Below, in pieces: positions 1 through 8,942 of a DNA stretch of 64,000 bases. Each line of letters starts with the position of its first letter. The stretch's first letter is position 1. The notes beneath the pieces are model-generated. The model was given only the letters and a program-made list of their open reading frames with translations. It was not told the origin of the DNA and did not search any database. Position numbers and translations under genes: made by a program. Source of the stretch: a bacterium (GTDB taxonomy: Bacteria; SAR324; XYD2-FULL-50-16); contig JAJRZQ010000037.1 of the NCBI GenBank assembly GCA_024275165.1, forward strand, positions 124,001-188,000, read 5' to 3'.

Positions 1-475
1 GAAAACTGACCCATTCGACGCAAAACCTTCCATTGACCTCCCGATCTTGCAGCCGAGGGGAGAACCGATGCTCAATGATCGCAATCGAACTCTCTCCGAT
101 TTCCTCAAAGAGGGGCTCAATTGAGGAATAAAACTGCAAATCCGCATCCAAGTAGGTAACGAAATCGATTTCTGGATTCAGCTCTAACACATATAAAGGG
201 AGACAGGGCGAGAGGGTCCAGCAATATTCGGCGACGCCCCGATTTTTTTTAGCAGAGAGCAAATCTTCATCTTCTAGATCGGCTAAAAGAATACAGGTGA
301 TGAAGGGCAGCTTGAGCTCGGTTAAGATCGCTTCGGTTTGCTCATCCATGCACAGCACATAGACCCGCGCGCCTGGGCAATGCTCATAGAGCGAGCGTAG
401 CATGACTAAGCCTTTGAGTAGATAACCACTATCAAAAAGGGTACAAAAATATCGAGGTATTGGGCTAGTTACCAT
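1..475 (-). CDS. Glycosyltransferase, GT8-like nucleotide-sugar fold (3' end outside window)
   Basis: This gene is missing from the ORF track because it runs off the window edge. The minus strand reads open from an ATG at 475 to base 1, giving about 158 residues. The N-terminus (PRYFCTLFDSGYLLKGLVML) resembles the opening beta-alpha unit of GT-A transferases that begin from a stored acceptor. Near residue 121 there is a DxD-type metal/nucleotide-sugar motif, YLDADLQFY. It should therefore transfer a sugar from a nucleotide-sugar donor in the cytoplasm. Substrates cannot be read from the sequence. The start lies 11 bp inside the end of the upstream EpsG-like gene, so the two are probably translationally coupled. 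The family call rests on the DxD region and overall look only. Confidence 0.75.
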   Translation of the reverse strand, partial: MVTSPIPRYFCTLFDSGYLLKGLVMLRSLYEHCPGARVYVLCMDEQTEAILTELKLPFITCILLADLEDEDLLSAKKNRGVAEYCWTLSPCLPLYVLELNPEIDFVTYLDADLQFYSSIEPLFEEIGESSIAIIEHRFSPRLQDREVNGRFCVEWVSF

Positions 476-1511
476 GGTTTATTGTCTTGTCGGGTTTGGC
501 AGATGCGACTAACTGCTTGTAAAGTTTACGCCCCCATTGGGGAGCTAAGGTGACTAGAGAATAAGCGGCATAAGAGGTTGGAATAATCATCAATTGGCGA
601 AAATAATGATAGATCCGGTGGGCGATGAGCTCGTTAAAAATAAAAAGCATATAAAGGGATAGGGTATAGATAGCCACCCCGATGAGTTGGCGTTTTGTTT
701 CAGAACTTAATCGCAATAAACCAGCAGGAATCGCTAAAAATACCAATAAAACAACTAAAGACCCCCGTAAGCTTGATTGAGGATAAATTTGTTTTGAATA
801 TTTAACTTGACTGTAAAGATCAAATTTATAGTTTAATGATTTTAAATATTCATTGTCCCAGGCTTCCCCCAAGACATTGATAAAATCAAAAAAGTCGCGC
901 AATAAGAGCCACAGCCCGTCTCGTCCATCTAGATAAAAGGGGAGTAGGGCGATAGCAACAACTAGGGTATACCCTTTGTTGTATCTGTAAGCGACCACTA
1001 AAGGGAGAAACAACCAGGCAAAGCCATGGAATAAACTGGCAATAATTACATGGCCGATTCTCCAGCGCATGCTTTGAGACATGAGTCCTGCCACCAAGAA
1101 AGATACGGCGACATATTGTCGAACAAGGTGCTGCGTGATCGAGGGCTGGAGATAAACAAACCAAGCAAGGACTAAAAATATAGGGAAAAAAATCCATTGG
1201 CCGAGTCCCTTAGGCGCAATTTTGCGTAAAGCTAGATAGTTCACTACATAAATAAGGGCCATCCAAAAAGGGAGGTAATACTCTGGAGGGAATCGGAAGG
1301 CTTTTAAGAGGAGTGAGGTGCCGCAAAATATAGTTTCAAAGCCATAACAAACTCGTTTGTTGCTCAAAGATAAATTATCATACCAAGCAAGGTAAGCTAA
1401 ACCATCGCTGCTCGGGGTAATTCGATAAAATAAGGCGATTAAAATCAACAATCCAGTTGGGACAATAACTCCTAGCAGATGAAGCCAATCATGGTATTGG
1501 AATTTTTTCAT
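465..1511 (-). CDS. EpsG-like membrane protein, probable polysaccharide polymerase
   Basis: A 348-residue protein with about eight to ten hydrophobic segments. The first periplasmic loop carries SSDGLAYLAWYDN, and the mid-region RQYVAVSFLVAGL followed by ASLFHGFAWLFLPL matches the pattern of EpsG/Wzy-type proteins (RQ..A..F followed by a FH motif). Such proteins polymerise lipid-linked repeat units on the outer face of the inner membrane. It sits between a GT-C membrane protein and a GT8-like transferase in the long minus-strand operon. Its presence next to a Wzm/Wzt exporter is unusual, since Wzy-type polymerisation normally goes with a Wzx flippase, and none is seen here. A periplasmic transferase is the alternative. 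The ATG at 1511 is the only sensible start. Confidence 0.6.
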   Translation of the reverse strand: MKKFQYHDWLHLLGVIVPTGLLILIALFYRITPSSDGLAYLAWYDNLSLSNKRVCYGFETIFCGTSLLLKAFRFPPEYYLPFWMALIYVVNYLALRKIAPKGLGQWIFFPIFLVLAWFVYLQPSITQHLVRQYVAVSFLVAGLMSQSMRWRIGHVIIASLFHGFAWLFLPLVVAYRYNKGYTLVVAIALLPFYLDGRDGLWLLLRDFFDFINVLGEAWDNEYLKSLNYKFDLYSQVKYSKQIYPQSSLRGSLVVLLVFLAIPAGLLRLSSETKRQLIGVAIYTLSLYMLFIFNELIAHRIYHYFRQLMIIPTSYAAYSLVTLAPQWGRKLYKQLVASAKPDKTINHGN

Positions 1512-1581
1512 GGCAAGCCAAAGCGAGTACTCGATTTCAATAACCGACTCGATAAAAAACCCCTAGCTTGAATTTCTTTAA

Positions 1582-3066
1582 CTACCAACTTTTTATCCCC
1601 CTTGTTCTGGTCAGTTTTTCCATAGCCTCTGAGGTTTTTTCATAATAGATTCCTTGGGTTTTCGTAGGCGTATCTAATGTCACCTCATGAAAGCCAAATT
1701 TTTCAGGATGAAAACGATAGAGGCGATCAAAAACTTTGCAGCCCTGCAGACAAATGATCAAGTCCGGTTTAATCCGCTCTATCAAAGCATCCCCGTCGAT
1801 AGGGACTTCATCATGAAAAATACTGCGTTGAAGATGAGACCAAGCATCGATCTCCGAAACTTGTTTTAGACCCAGTTGGCGAACGGCAAGGTAGGAGTCT
1901 CCAGAGATGATCACGGTTTCCGCTTTGGCTTCCAGCACCCGTTCGCGCACCTCAGCAGTGATAGCGGTTCTTTCTTGATAGAGTGAATACAGCTTTTTAT
2001 TAAAAACTCCCTGCCCTAAGGCAAGGGTAATCAGAAAAAAACATAAGGCCAGCACTGGCGTCTTCATCTGCTCGGCGAACAAGGCAAAAAGGGGCATCCA
2101 TAACACAATTCCAGCCGAGATATAGCCATCCCCTCCGCCGTAATAAGAGGAACTGGCGATTCCTGTGAGCAGCCAAGCCAAAGCGGGAACACTAAAGCTA
2201 TATTTCCGCAACGCTTGGGGTACACCTTTAGGTACTGTGAAGTGGCCAACGGCCATATACCACAGCAGAATAAAACCAATAATTTTACCAGCGAACACTT
2301 GAAAGGAACTTTCGGTTATGGGCATAAAGCTTCTGCCAAAGTGAGCCAGCAGGGCAAACTTAATCGCGCCGTCAATACTGAATAGAATCAACCCTACAAT
2401 GGTTATGCCGACAAAGAAAGCGATCCAATCGTTTCGTTTTTCTTGTCCAGACTGGGCAGAAAACAGTTTTGTCATCATCAGCGCGAGAATTGGAACGAGC
2501 AAAAGGTGCATCAATAAAACCGAGCAGGCAACCGCTAGGGAAATGGTGGCAAACCGCTTTGTGCCCTTTTGTAGGTGATTCATACCTAAAAACAAGGCCA
2601 CATAAAAACACAAGGCCATCGTTTCTGGGCGAAACTCTACGGCATAACCGACCCAAAGAATCAAAAAGGCAAAGGAAACCGATACTGAAAACATCATAAA
2701 GGTCAGCTTAGGCCAAGTTCCACCTATATCCCGATAAACAAAAAACAAGAGCCAGAACAATAAACCGACGCTAGCAATGGTCGCGCCATGCAGCAGCCCG
2801 ACCTGCCAGTCCCCAAAGGGCATCAAAAGATAGGCAATCAGGCTGACACCAGGGAAAAAGGTTGTGGAGGTTAAATAACCATCGGAGGCTCCCCGGCTGT
2901 AGCCCAAGCCCTGAGACAAACGGTCGGCAATGGCGATGGGCTCATACAAATCCCAGCGGCCTCCAAAAGCAAAGGCTTGAAGCGCCATATAGGCAAAAAA
3001 CAAGGCCAGACCAATCCAGGATATCTCATGGATATACCTGCTTAATAATCCCTTAAACCAGTTCAT
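1582..3066 (-). CDS. Multi-pass membrane protein, GT-C glycosyltransferase type
   Basis: About 494 residues with roughly ten to twelve hydrophobic segments and a soluble C-terminal tail of about 110 residues. The first external loop contains GGRWDLYEPIAIADRLSQG, the acidic loop-1 pattern of GT-C enzymes that use polyprenyl-phosphate sugars (GT39/GT87-like). The tail (EVRERVLEAKAETVIISGDS) resembles the periplasmic domains of such proteins. The track starts at a TTG (3072). I prefer the ATG at 3066, which has GAGG eight bases upstream. It is likely to add a sugar to the surface glycan in the periplasm. The exact family is not identified. Confidence 0.6.
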   Translation of the reverse strand: MNWFKGLLSRYIHEISWIGLALFFAYMALQAFAFGGRWDLYEPIAIADRLSQGLGYSRGASDGYLTSTTFFPGVSLIAYLLMPFGDWQVGLLHGATIASVGLLFWLLFFVYRDIGGTWPKLTFMMFSVSVSFAFLILWVGYAVEFRPETMALCFYVALFLGMNHLQKGTKRFATISLAVACSVLLMHLLLVPILALMMTKLFSAQSGQEKRNDWIAFFVGITIVGLILFSIDGAIKFALLAHFGRSFMPITESSFQVFAGKIIGFILLWYMAVGHFTVPKGVPQALRKYSFSVPALAWLLTGIASSSYYGGGDGYISAGIVLWMPLFALFAEQMKTPVLALCFFLITLALGQGVFNKKLYSLYQERTAITAEVRERVLEAKAETVIISGDSYLAVRQLGLKQVSEIDAWSHLQRSIFHDEVPIDGDALIERIKPDLIICLQGCKVFDRLYRFHPEKFGFHEVTLDTPTKTQGIYYEKTSEAMEKLTRTRGIKSW

Positions 3067-3100
3067 GACCAATCCTCAAATTGCCCCGCACAGCACCTTT

Positions 3101-3901
3101 TCATGGTTTCTTCTGACAGACATAGGTTCGATTAGCGCTGCCCACTCCCTTATGGATGGATTCGTTCAAGGTATAGGTATGCAGCAATTCCAAACCATGT
3201 CGTGCAAGCAACTCTAAAAAATCAGGCTCATTAAAGTGAATCTCTATCGTTTCCACCCCATAAGCTAATTTTTTAAAAAACTTATTGCTTTCGCCAATCA
3301 CCATGGGAGTGCGGTGAAAAATCGCAAATTGGCTCGCCACTCTGGCCGTTTCCGCTACGGCCCGCTCATAGTCGGGAATATGCAAGATGCAACAGCCGGA
3401 AACCACGATATCAAAGGCATGATCCGGATATCTCAAGGCAGTGGCGTCTTCCACCTCAAAGGATAGGGAAGGGTAGGTTTCACGGGCTAAATCAATGAAG
3501 GCTTTAGAATAATCACACCCAGAATACTCTACTTCGAGCTCTTTAATTTTAAAGACTTCAGAATAAAAACCACTGGAACAACCGACCTCCAACAGGGTCA
3601 TGCCCTTTACTGGTACAGGGAGATTCTCCAAGGCATCACAAAGCATATCATAGACACCAACCGATTCCCCCTGGGCGTAGGCGGCTAATTGCCGATCGAC
3701 CAATTCCCGCTGACGCTTCGGCAGATTGCCGGACTGCCAAGAATCGCGTAAACGCGTCGCCTCTTCACCGCGGTTCGATTCGGACAACTCCACATAGCCG
3801 GAAGAAACCGAAGCATTGGGGAGCCAGGCGTTAACAACCCTCTTTATGGTTTTTTTTAACCAGGGGAAGCGATTTAAAAGGGCAAGAATCGTCGAATTCA
3901 T
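3101..3901 (-). CDS. Class I SAM-dependent methyltransferase
   Basis: A 266-residue protein with a classical Rossmann methyltransferase domain. Motif I is LLEVGCSSGFYSEVF (about residue 103), the acidic end of beta-2 is SGCDYSKAF, and the motif II/III region is VEDATALRYPDHAFDIVVSG. The final strands end with RTYVCQKK. It probably methylates a sugar hydroxyl or carboxyl, or the chain terminus, of the polysaccharide. The start overlaps the upstream transferase stop by 4 bp (ATGA), indicating coupling. The first 80 residues have no recognisable domain. The acceptor is unknown. Confidence 0.8.
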   Translation of the reverse strand: MNSTILALLNRFPWLKKTIKRVVNAWLPNASVSSGYVELSESNRGEEATRLRDSWQSGNLPKRQRELVDRQLAAYAQGESVGVYDMLCDALENLPVPVKGMTLLEVGCSSGFYSEVFKIKELEVEYSGCDYSKAFIDLARETYPSLSFEVEDATALRYPDHAFDIVVSGCCILHIPDYERAVAETARVASQFAIFHRTPMVIGESNKFFKKLAYGVETIEIHFNEPDFLELLARHGLELLHTYTLNESIHKGVGSANRTYVCQKKP

Positions 3902-5034
3902 CCTTGTTTCGCCTTGAGATATCGTTCTAAAAGAAGCGCCAACTCTTCCATGCGATGCCGATAGGTATGTTCAAGCAAGGTGCGGGCTTGCCCCGCCTTA
4001 GCAATGGTTTCCGCCTCTTCGGGGTGAGCCAGATAATATTGAATCAATTCGACCGCCTCTTCTTGAGAAGAGTAAGCAACAACCTCCTTGCCAATTTCAA
4101 AGATTTCCTCAAGGTTGTCTTTCATGTCAGTAATGAGCAATGAGCCTACACCAGTGGCCTCATAAAGCCGCATGTTGTTGGCGTTATTTTCGGCGATATT
4201 AATATGGCGATTTATCGTGATCTTACTACGGGCTAGGGCTCGATACATATCCAGGCCCCAAACCTCGCCGTGGTGTCGCTTGCGGATGATCGACTTGCGG
4301 GGCAGCAGCTTGGCCCCATATCCAAAAAATTCGATGGGAGTATTTTGGGCCAAATATTCTAAAAGGGGTACTGCTTTGCTGTGGTGTCGGCTGATCCCCC
4401 CGACAAAGCTCAAATCCACATCTTTTTTTATGGTGCCGAGTAACTCTAACACCTTAGAGTCAAAGGCGATGCGAAAATACTCCGACTCTACCCCAAGTGC
4501 CTGCAAACGCGGCACAAAATGGGGAATCGAGGTCGTGATGAGATCATACCCCTTTAAAAAGGAATCCGGTGGCAGAGGGCAGGCAATCTGCCCCACAATG
4601 AGACCCACTTCACTCTTCAGTTTTTTAATCGCCTCAGGAGGGAAAAAACTCAAGTCTTGGCAGTATAAAACATCAGGCTGGAAGTCTCTCACCTGAGCCA
4701 AAGCTACATCTATCAAGCCAGGCAAAGCAGCTAGCTTTTCACCGATCACAGGAAGGCGAAAAGTTCGGTGCGGCAGACGCAAGGCCCAGGGGTGAAAGGG
4801 GGTTTCTGTCTCTTTTGCCCAAGCAGACTGCAAAGGGACACAGTTGGCAATTAAATCGATGGTTTCACAACCTAAATCAGTTAAATGGCGGGAATAATAA
4901 TCAGAGGTACCAAAAACGGCACCCAGCAGGGCTTTTCGCTGCTCTGCGGCATTTGCCTGTCTTAAGCCGGGATGCTTAGCATAGAATTTTTTTAAAAACC
5001 TTGGATAGTAGGTATCTAAAATAGCGATTCGCAT
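3898..5034 (-). CDS. CgeB/GT4-like glycosyltransferase
   Basis: A 378-residue GT-B type protein. The N-terminal half begins MRIAILDTYYPRFLKKFY and includes DVLYCQDLSFFPPEA. The C-terminal half has DLSFVGGISRHHSKAVPLLE and NNANNMRLYEATGVGSLLIT, the pattern of the Glyco_trans_1_2 (CgeB-like) donor-binding domain. GKEVVAYSSQEEAVELI follows, as expected for that fold. It should transfer a sugar from a nucleotide donor in the cytoplasm. It precedes a methyltransferase with an ATGA overlap. It begins a subgroup of genes after a 301-bp gap, so a local promoter may lie upstream. Confidence 0.8.
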   Translation of the reverse strand: MRIAILDTYYPRFLKKFYAKHPGLRQANAAEQRKALLGAVFGTSDYYSRHLTDLGCETIDLIANCVPLQSAWAKETETPFHPWALRLPHRTFRLPVIGEKLAALPGLIDVALAQVRDFQPDVLYCQDLSFFPPEAIKKLKSEVGLIVGQIACPLPPDSFLKGYDLITTSIPHFVPRLQALGVESEYFRIAFDSKVLELLGTIKKDVDLSFVGGISRHHSKAVPLLEYLAQNTPIEFFGYGAKLLPRKSIIRKRHHGEVWGLDMYRALARSKITINRHINIAENNANNMRLYEATGVGSLLITDMKDNLEEIFEIGKEVVAYSSQEEAVELIQYYLAHPEEAETIAKAGQARTLLEHTYRHRMEELALLLERYLKAKQG

Positions 5035-5335
5035 GATCGATTTTTCCCCTGAATGATCCCAAAAAGCAAAAAGGATGCGCTAATTTCAAAATATTGGATA
5101 AGTAGCCTTGAAGTTACTATAGGCACCCCTTTTTGTCATGTTCAAATCAGGGGTGTCAAGAAATAGTGAGGCAATTAGAAGCCGATTCTTTGGCTTTGTT
5201 TTTGGAGGGAACAAAAGGGTCTTTAAGAGTAAAAACAGCCGTTTGGTTTTGTAAAGGGAGCCGATTCGAACCCAAAAGGGGTTTGCTAGGTGAAATCAGC
5301 GCTCAATTAACCTTGCAATGGATTGAATAATTTAA
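5035..5335. other. Intergenic gap, 301 bp, no gene recognised
   Basis: Between two minus-strand genes. The plus-strand 65-codon ORF here (5133-5330) has no recognisable domain and no good ribosome site, and I regard it as chance. A seven-base inverted repeat, CACCCCT (5124-5130) with AGGGGTG (5149-5155), is present. It is not followed by a T-run on either strand, so it is not a clear terminator. A promoter for the downstream CgeB-like gene could sit here, but I see no convincing -35/-10 pair. Confidence 0.5.
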
Positions 5336-6334
5336 TTATCTTTTAATTTGAATCACGACAATCAAACTATCTCCTTGGCCGAGAACATCAAAAAATCGAT
5401 TATTCAACCCAATCAATGGATTGGCCAATGGCCGCACTCGACGGAGTAAACCCTTTGCAATGCGCTTGAAGTTCCATTTGCTGGGGGAGGCTATCGCGTC
5501 CGTTGCCCCCCATGACGATGAGGCATCCCCCTCAATAGGGGGTTTGCCCATTGCTGCCATCTGCAATAAAGTCCAAAGATTGGGGGTGACGGAACGAAAC
5601 CGCGTTACCTCAAAACCCTCTTGCTCTGCCAAGATGGTAAAGGAATGTCGATTGAAATGATGTTGATGATAGGGCACATGCCAATTGATCCAGCGAGAAC
5701 CGGAGAGCTTTCGCTGTAAAGAATCCCCGTTAGGGAAGGAAAGAACAATTTGCCCCCCCTCAGTGAGCCGCTTTTTTACAATCTGCAACAGGGCCGCCGG
5801 GTCGGGCACATGCTCAATCACCTGATTTAAGGTAATCAAATCAAATACTTCGTCTGGAAAAGGATTATCATGAATGTTTCCGATATGCACATGCAAGTCA
5901 AAATGCTCAGCAATCGCTTGCACGCTAGGATCGGCTTCGACTCCATAAGCTTCCACCCCCAGATTGCGCAGTTCCAACAGAGATAAGCAAGAACCGCAAC
6001 CAATATCCAACACCTTTTGCCCTGACTTGGCCAAATAATGACCTTGGTTGTCCGTGCCCTCCCACCAGCGGGTTTGGGCCGCCCCAGGTAATTTGACCCG
6101 ATCTGCTTCTACGGTTAACTCTTCATAAACAACCTTACTCCTTGGATAGTATTTACTGTAAAGCTCAGGTAAATCAGATTCTTGCAGGCGAGGTATCGTT
6201 GCCATCTGACCGCAGTTCGGGCAGCGCTCAATGGCAAAAATCCCAGGGCAGCCGTAACGATCATCCCAAATTTCTTTGATAAAGGGGATCAACTCGGTTC
6301 CGCAAATAATGCACTTTGAATAAATCTGGTTCAT
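5336..6334 (-). CDS. Class I SAM methyltransferase with N-terminal zinc ribbon
   Basis: A 332-residue protein. Residues 8-41 carry two CxxC pairs (CIICG and CPNCG), a small zinc ribbon typical of the Methyltransf_23-type enzymes in surface glycan clusters. The SAM motif is VLDIGCGSCLSLLELR (about residue 108), followed by YGVEADP and by FDLITLNQVIEHVPDP. The C-terminal region has the usual WHVPYHQHHFN patch of this group. It likely methylates a sugar residue or nucleotide sugar. The next gene upstream ends 3 bp before the ATG, so it belongs to the same transcript. The substrate is unknown. Confidence 0.82.
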   Translation of the reverse strand: MNQIYSKCIICGTELIPFIKEIWDDRYGCPGIFAIERCPNCGQMATIPRLQESDLPELYSKYYPRSKVVYEELTVEADRVKLPGAAQTRWWEGTDNQGHYLAKSGQKVLDIGCGSCLSLLELRNLGVEAYGVEADPSVQAIAEHFDLHVHIGNIHDNPFPDEVFDLITLNQVIEHVPDPAALLQIVKKRLTEGGQIVLSFPNGDSLQRKLSGSRWINWHVPYHQHHFNRHSFTILAEQEGFEVTRFRSVTPNLWTLLQMAAMGKPPIEGDASSSWGATDAIASPSKWNFKRIAKGLLRRVRPLANPLIGLNNRFFDVLGQGDSLIVVIQIKR

Positions 6335-6337
6335 GTT

Positions 6338-7201
6338 CTAGTCAGGTTTTTTTTGGTTTAGGCGCGCCCAAGATCGGGAAAGGGCAAAGAGCGCCAACCG
6401 CAAAGGCGCGGTCAGGCGTTGTATCGGGCTACCCACAAGAAGATAAAAGGAAAGCTTATAGATTACATTGGTTGCGGAGCGTTTTCCAAACATTTTCTTC
6501 CACCAAGGCAGCAACACCGCATTGCCATAGACTGGCGGCGAATAGACAAAAGCCTTAGTGCTTACCACCAGAGAAATCTTCGCATCCCTAGCAAAGCGCA
6601 TGGCGATCTCATAATCAGCAAAATAATGGGGCAAGGCCCAAGTCCGCATGGTTCCATATTGTCTAAAAAGAACGGCTGGATAAAGGGTGCCTCGCCCTGA
6701 AAGTGCATCGACCTGGTAAGTAGCTTTTGGGTTGCAAATTTCTTCTGTTGAAAGCACCGAAAACTCATCCCAAACAGCAATCCGATTGAGGTTGATCTTC
6801 GGCCCGATACTGACCAAGGGCGGATCAACCTCTTTTTCATGAATGGCGCTCCCTACCGCTGCCCCGCCATGATCTTGGCTGACATTCACCAGAGTTTGTA
6901 GATAGTTTGCCCCAAACCAAGTGTCGTTGTTTAAAAAAAGGACATAATCCTTATCGGCAGCGGTTTTCAAGGCATATCGCAAGCCCATTTCGATCGCTCC
7001 ACCCCACCAAAGATGGCCATTGCCTAACAATTGAGTCACATCTTCTTGTTCCTCTAAATAGGCCTGTGTGCCATCGGTAGAACCGTCGTTGATAACTACA
7101 ACCTCCAACTGCCCTGTAAATTGCTGTTGACGCAAGGACTCAATCACCTTTTTTGTATGTTCCAGCCGATTAAAAACGGGAATTAAAACAAAGACCTTCA
7201 T
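6338..7201 (-). CDS. Glycosyltransferase family 2 (rhamnosyltransferase-like)
   Basis: A 287-residue GT-A enzyme. The N-terminus is VFVLIPVFNRLEHTKKVIES, with VVINDGSTDGT and the DxD-type VLFLNNDTWFGANYL (about residue 95). The C-terminal third (ALPHYFADYEIAMRFARDA) supplies the ED-like catalytic region of inverting GT2 enzymes. It should form one glycosidic bond of the repeat unit in the cytoplasm from a nucleotide sugar. It resembles WbbL/rhamnosyltransferase-type members, and dTDP-Rha genes are in the window, but donor identity is inference. Confidence 0.82.
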   Translation of the reverse strand: MKVFVLIPVFNRLEHTKKVIESLRQQQFTGQLEVVVINDGSTDGTQAYLEEQEDVTQLLGNGHLWWGGAIEMGLRYALKTAADKDYVLFLNNDTWFGANYLQTLVNVSQDHGGAAVGSAIHEKEVDPPLVSIGPKINLNRIAVWDEFSVLSTEEICNPKATYQVDALSGRGTLYPAVLFRQYGTMRTWALPHYFADYEIAMRFARDAKISLVVSTKAFVYSPPVYGNAVLLPWWKKMFGKRSATNVIYKLSFYLLVGSPIQRLTAPLRLALFALSRSWARLNQKKPD

Positions 7202-7213
7202 CGGCTCACCTTA

Positions 7214-8071
7214 TTAAGCTCGTTTTTTCAGGAACCAACCCTGAAAAGGCGATTGAAAGCCCTCGGGCCCCACTAGGGAACCAGGATGAGGGTCAAAGCG
7301 TTCTAACACCTCGTATCCCGCCGCGTGAAAAACCGTCTCCATTCGCTTGGCATCCATTAACCAGACCGGATAACTCGCCTTGTAAATCGTTTCTGGAACC
7401 TGTTGAATCACCAATCGGTCTTTTCCAAGACGCTGAGCCATCGCCCGGTCAATTAAAACATACTTAATCCCTTGAACCAATAGCCTCTCTAACACTTCAT
7501 AGGGCTTTTCTAAATACTGTAAGACGCTAGAAAGCAGCAAGAAGTTCGGTTCTTGTTCTTGAATACAGCTTTGGATGTCATAATAAAAATGGAGAGCTTC
7601 GGTTTCAAACTCTTCTTTGCCTGTAGTAACAAAGCCTTCCTGTTCCACCACCGACCAAGACAATTCCTTTAAGGACTGCAAATAGGTTCGATTTTGTCGG
7701 TAGGAACTCCCGAGGGCACCTCCAAAGTCTAAAACACTCAAGGAACCCTCCTGCAAGGAAGCGACATATAAAAGCGCTGCGAGCAGAGGGTAGGAGATCT
7801 CGACTTGATCAAACAATACTGTATCCCGTTCAAAGGCAGCTTCTCCCTTACAAACCGCTCGGGTCGCCAGGATTGCCCGGCGCAAGATCTCAGGGGCATC
7901 ATAGCCCCCAGCCTGAGCGCAAGCGTCGGCCCAACTGGAAAACTCCCCCTTATAAAGGATGTGAGTTCGTGCAAACTCTGCTTGAGAACGCCGAATCGCT
8001 TCAGCAGAAACTTTACGATAAAAGCTGCATTCCAGCTTTAAACCAAAGAGGTTGAATCGCGCCCTAGGCAT
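7214..8071 (-). CDS. TIGR04325-family putative methyltransferase
   Basis: I place the start at the internal ATG (8071), giving 285 residues. The track start at 8170 would overlap the upstream gene by 107 bp and adds a low-complexity, proline-rich leader. The remaining protein fits the TIGR04325 (LIC12133-like) family: GGYDAPEIL, SVLDFGGALGSSYRQNRTYL, ELSWSVVEQEGFV, LLLSSVLQYLEKPYEVL and TIYKASYPVWL. This family is found in O-antigen loci and has a degenerate SAM-binding motif. The 8-bp overlap with the DUF115 gene suggests coupling. Its biochemical role is not established. Confidence 0.82.
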   Translation of the reverse strand: MPRARFNLFGLKLECSFYRKVSAEAIRRSQAEFARTHILYKGEFSSWADACAQAGGYDAPEILRRAILATRAVCKGEAAFERDTVLFDQVEISYPLLAALLYVASLQEGSLSVLDFGGALGSSYRQNRTYLQSLKELSWSVVEQEGFVTTGKEEFETEALHFYYDIQSCIQEQEPNFLLLSSVLQYLEKPYEVLERLLVQGIKYVLIDRAMAQRLGKDRLVIQQVPETIYKASYPVWLMDAKRMETVFHAAGYEVLERFDPHPGSLVGPEGFQSPFQGWFLKKRA

Positions 8072-8942
8072 GAACCCCCTTGTATAAGCTAGCAAACTCG
8101 ACTCTGGGGAATTCATCCAAGGCGCTGGTCGGGCTGGCATTGACGACATGAACCTCGGCCTTTTCGGCAATCTCTTTAATCACCCGGTACTGCCGCCAGA
8201 GCCTAGCTAAGCCTTGCAGATCATCATAGAGTGGGGTGGCGATGCTGCCATCGGGATTGACTGAATAATCAATCCCCTTTTGTATCCCCAGTTCAAAAGC
8301 ATAGACATAATCCCCGGTAAAAAGCTGATTATGGTCGGCCCCAAGCAGCACAATCTCTTTAAAGCCCATGTGCATCGCAATCATCAAGGTCATCACTGGA
8401 ACCGAGGAAACTCTGGGAATCGGTTGACTGAGATCAATGATCTCCCGAGAAGTCCAATCATCAAAATTCTCTCGCAAAGCGACATAATGCAGCTTGCGAC
8501 CGGGAAAAAGCCCTTGCTTTTCAACCAATTCCGCCTCGGTTTCATTTAAGAACAGTTCGGCCTCCCCGATTTTTTCGTCAATCTCATGAAACCATCGGGT
8601 GACAAAGTCCTCTGTCATGCGCCCATAGGTGATCTGAGGCACGCAATGATAAAGGGGGGCCAACTCGGAATAACCGGCATGCAGATACCCATTACTGACC
8701 GAAAAAACTGTTTCTCCCTTGAGCTTGGTTAAATCCATCTCTTTTACACTGGGGCCATTGGCTAAAATAAAACAGCGCTCCCCTTGGTGGCGGTTTTTCA
8801 ACTTGATATTTTTCGCCAACACCTCTTTGGAAACTAGTTCTGGAGCTGATTTAGGTGTCAATTGCTTTGCCCGCCAGACAAAAAGAAAATGGGGTAGCAC
8901 CCAAGTCGCATATTTGATGATTTGTTTTACCCCTGCAGCCAC
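8064..8942 (-). CDS. DUF115 / MptE-like Rossmann protein
   Basis: A 292-residue protein with the DUF115 signature GERCFILANGPSVKEMDL (about residues 55-72), then FSVSNGYLHAGYSELAP and VPVMTLMIAMHMGFKEIVLLGADHNQ. In this fold (related to the 6-hydroxymethylpterin pyrophosphokinase MptE and the core of Maf flagellin glycosyltransferases) these residues form the nucleotide-binding part. In nonulosonate loci such proteins are suspected glycosyl- or phosphotransferases. It lies directly downstream of the PIG-L and spsEFG genes, suggesting a role with the acidic sugar. The start overlaps the PIG-L stop by 16 bp. Confidence 0.75.
   Translation of the reverse strand: MAAGVKQIIKYATWVLPHFLFVWRAKQLTPKSAPELVSKEVLAKNIKLKNRHQGERCFILANGPSVKEMDLTKLKGETVFSVSNGYLHAGYSELAPLYHCVPQITYGRMTEDFVTRWFHEIDEKIGEAELFLNETEAELVEKQGLFPGRKLHYVALRENFDDWTSREIIDLSQPIPRVSSVPVMTLMIAMHMGFKEIVLLGADHNQLFTGDYVYAFELGIQKGIDYSVNPDGSIATPLYDDLQGLARLWRQYRVIKEIAEKAEVHVVNASPTSALDEFPRVEFASLYKGVHA

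Noticed and set aside
5133-5330. 65-codon plus-strand ORF in a gap
   Set aside because: No domain, no ribosome site, composition like non-coding DNA, and opposite to the surrounding operon.
7214-8170. Longer start for the TIGR04325 gene
   Set aside because: It would overlap the DUF115 gene by 107 bp and add a leader without family similarity. The ATG at 8071 gives an 8-bp overlap.
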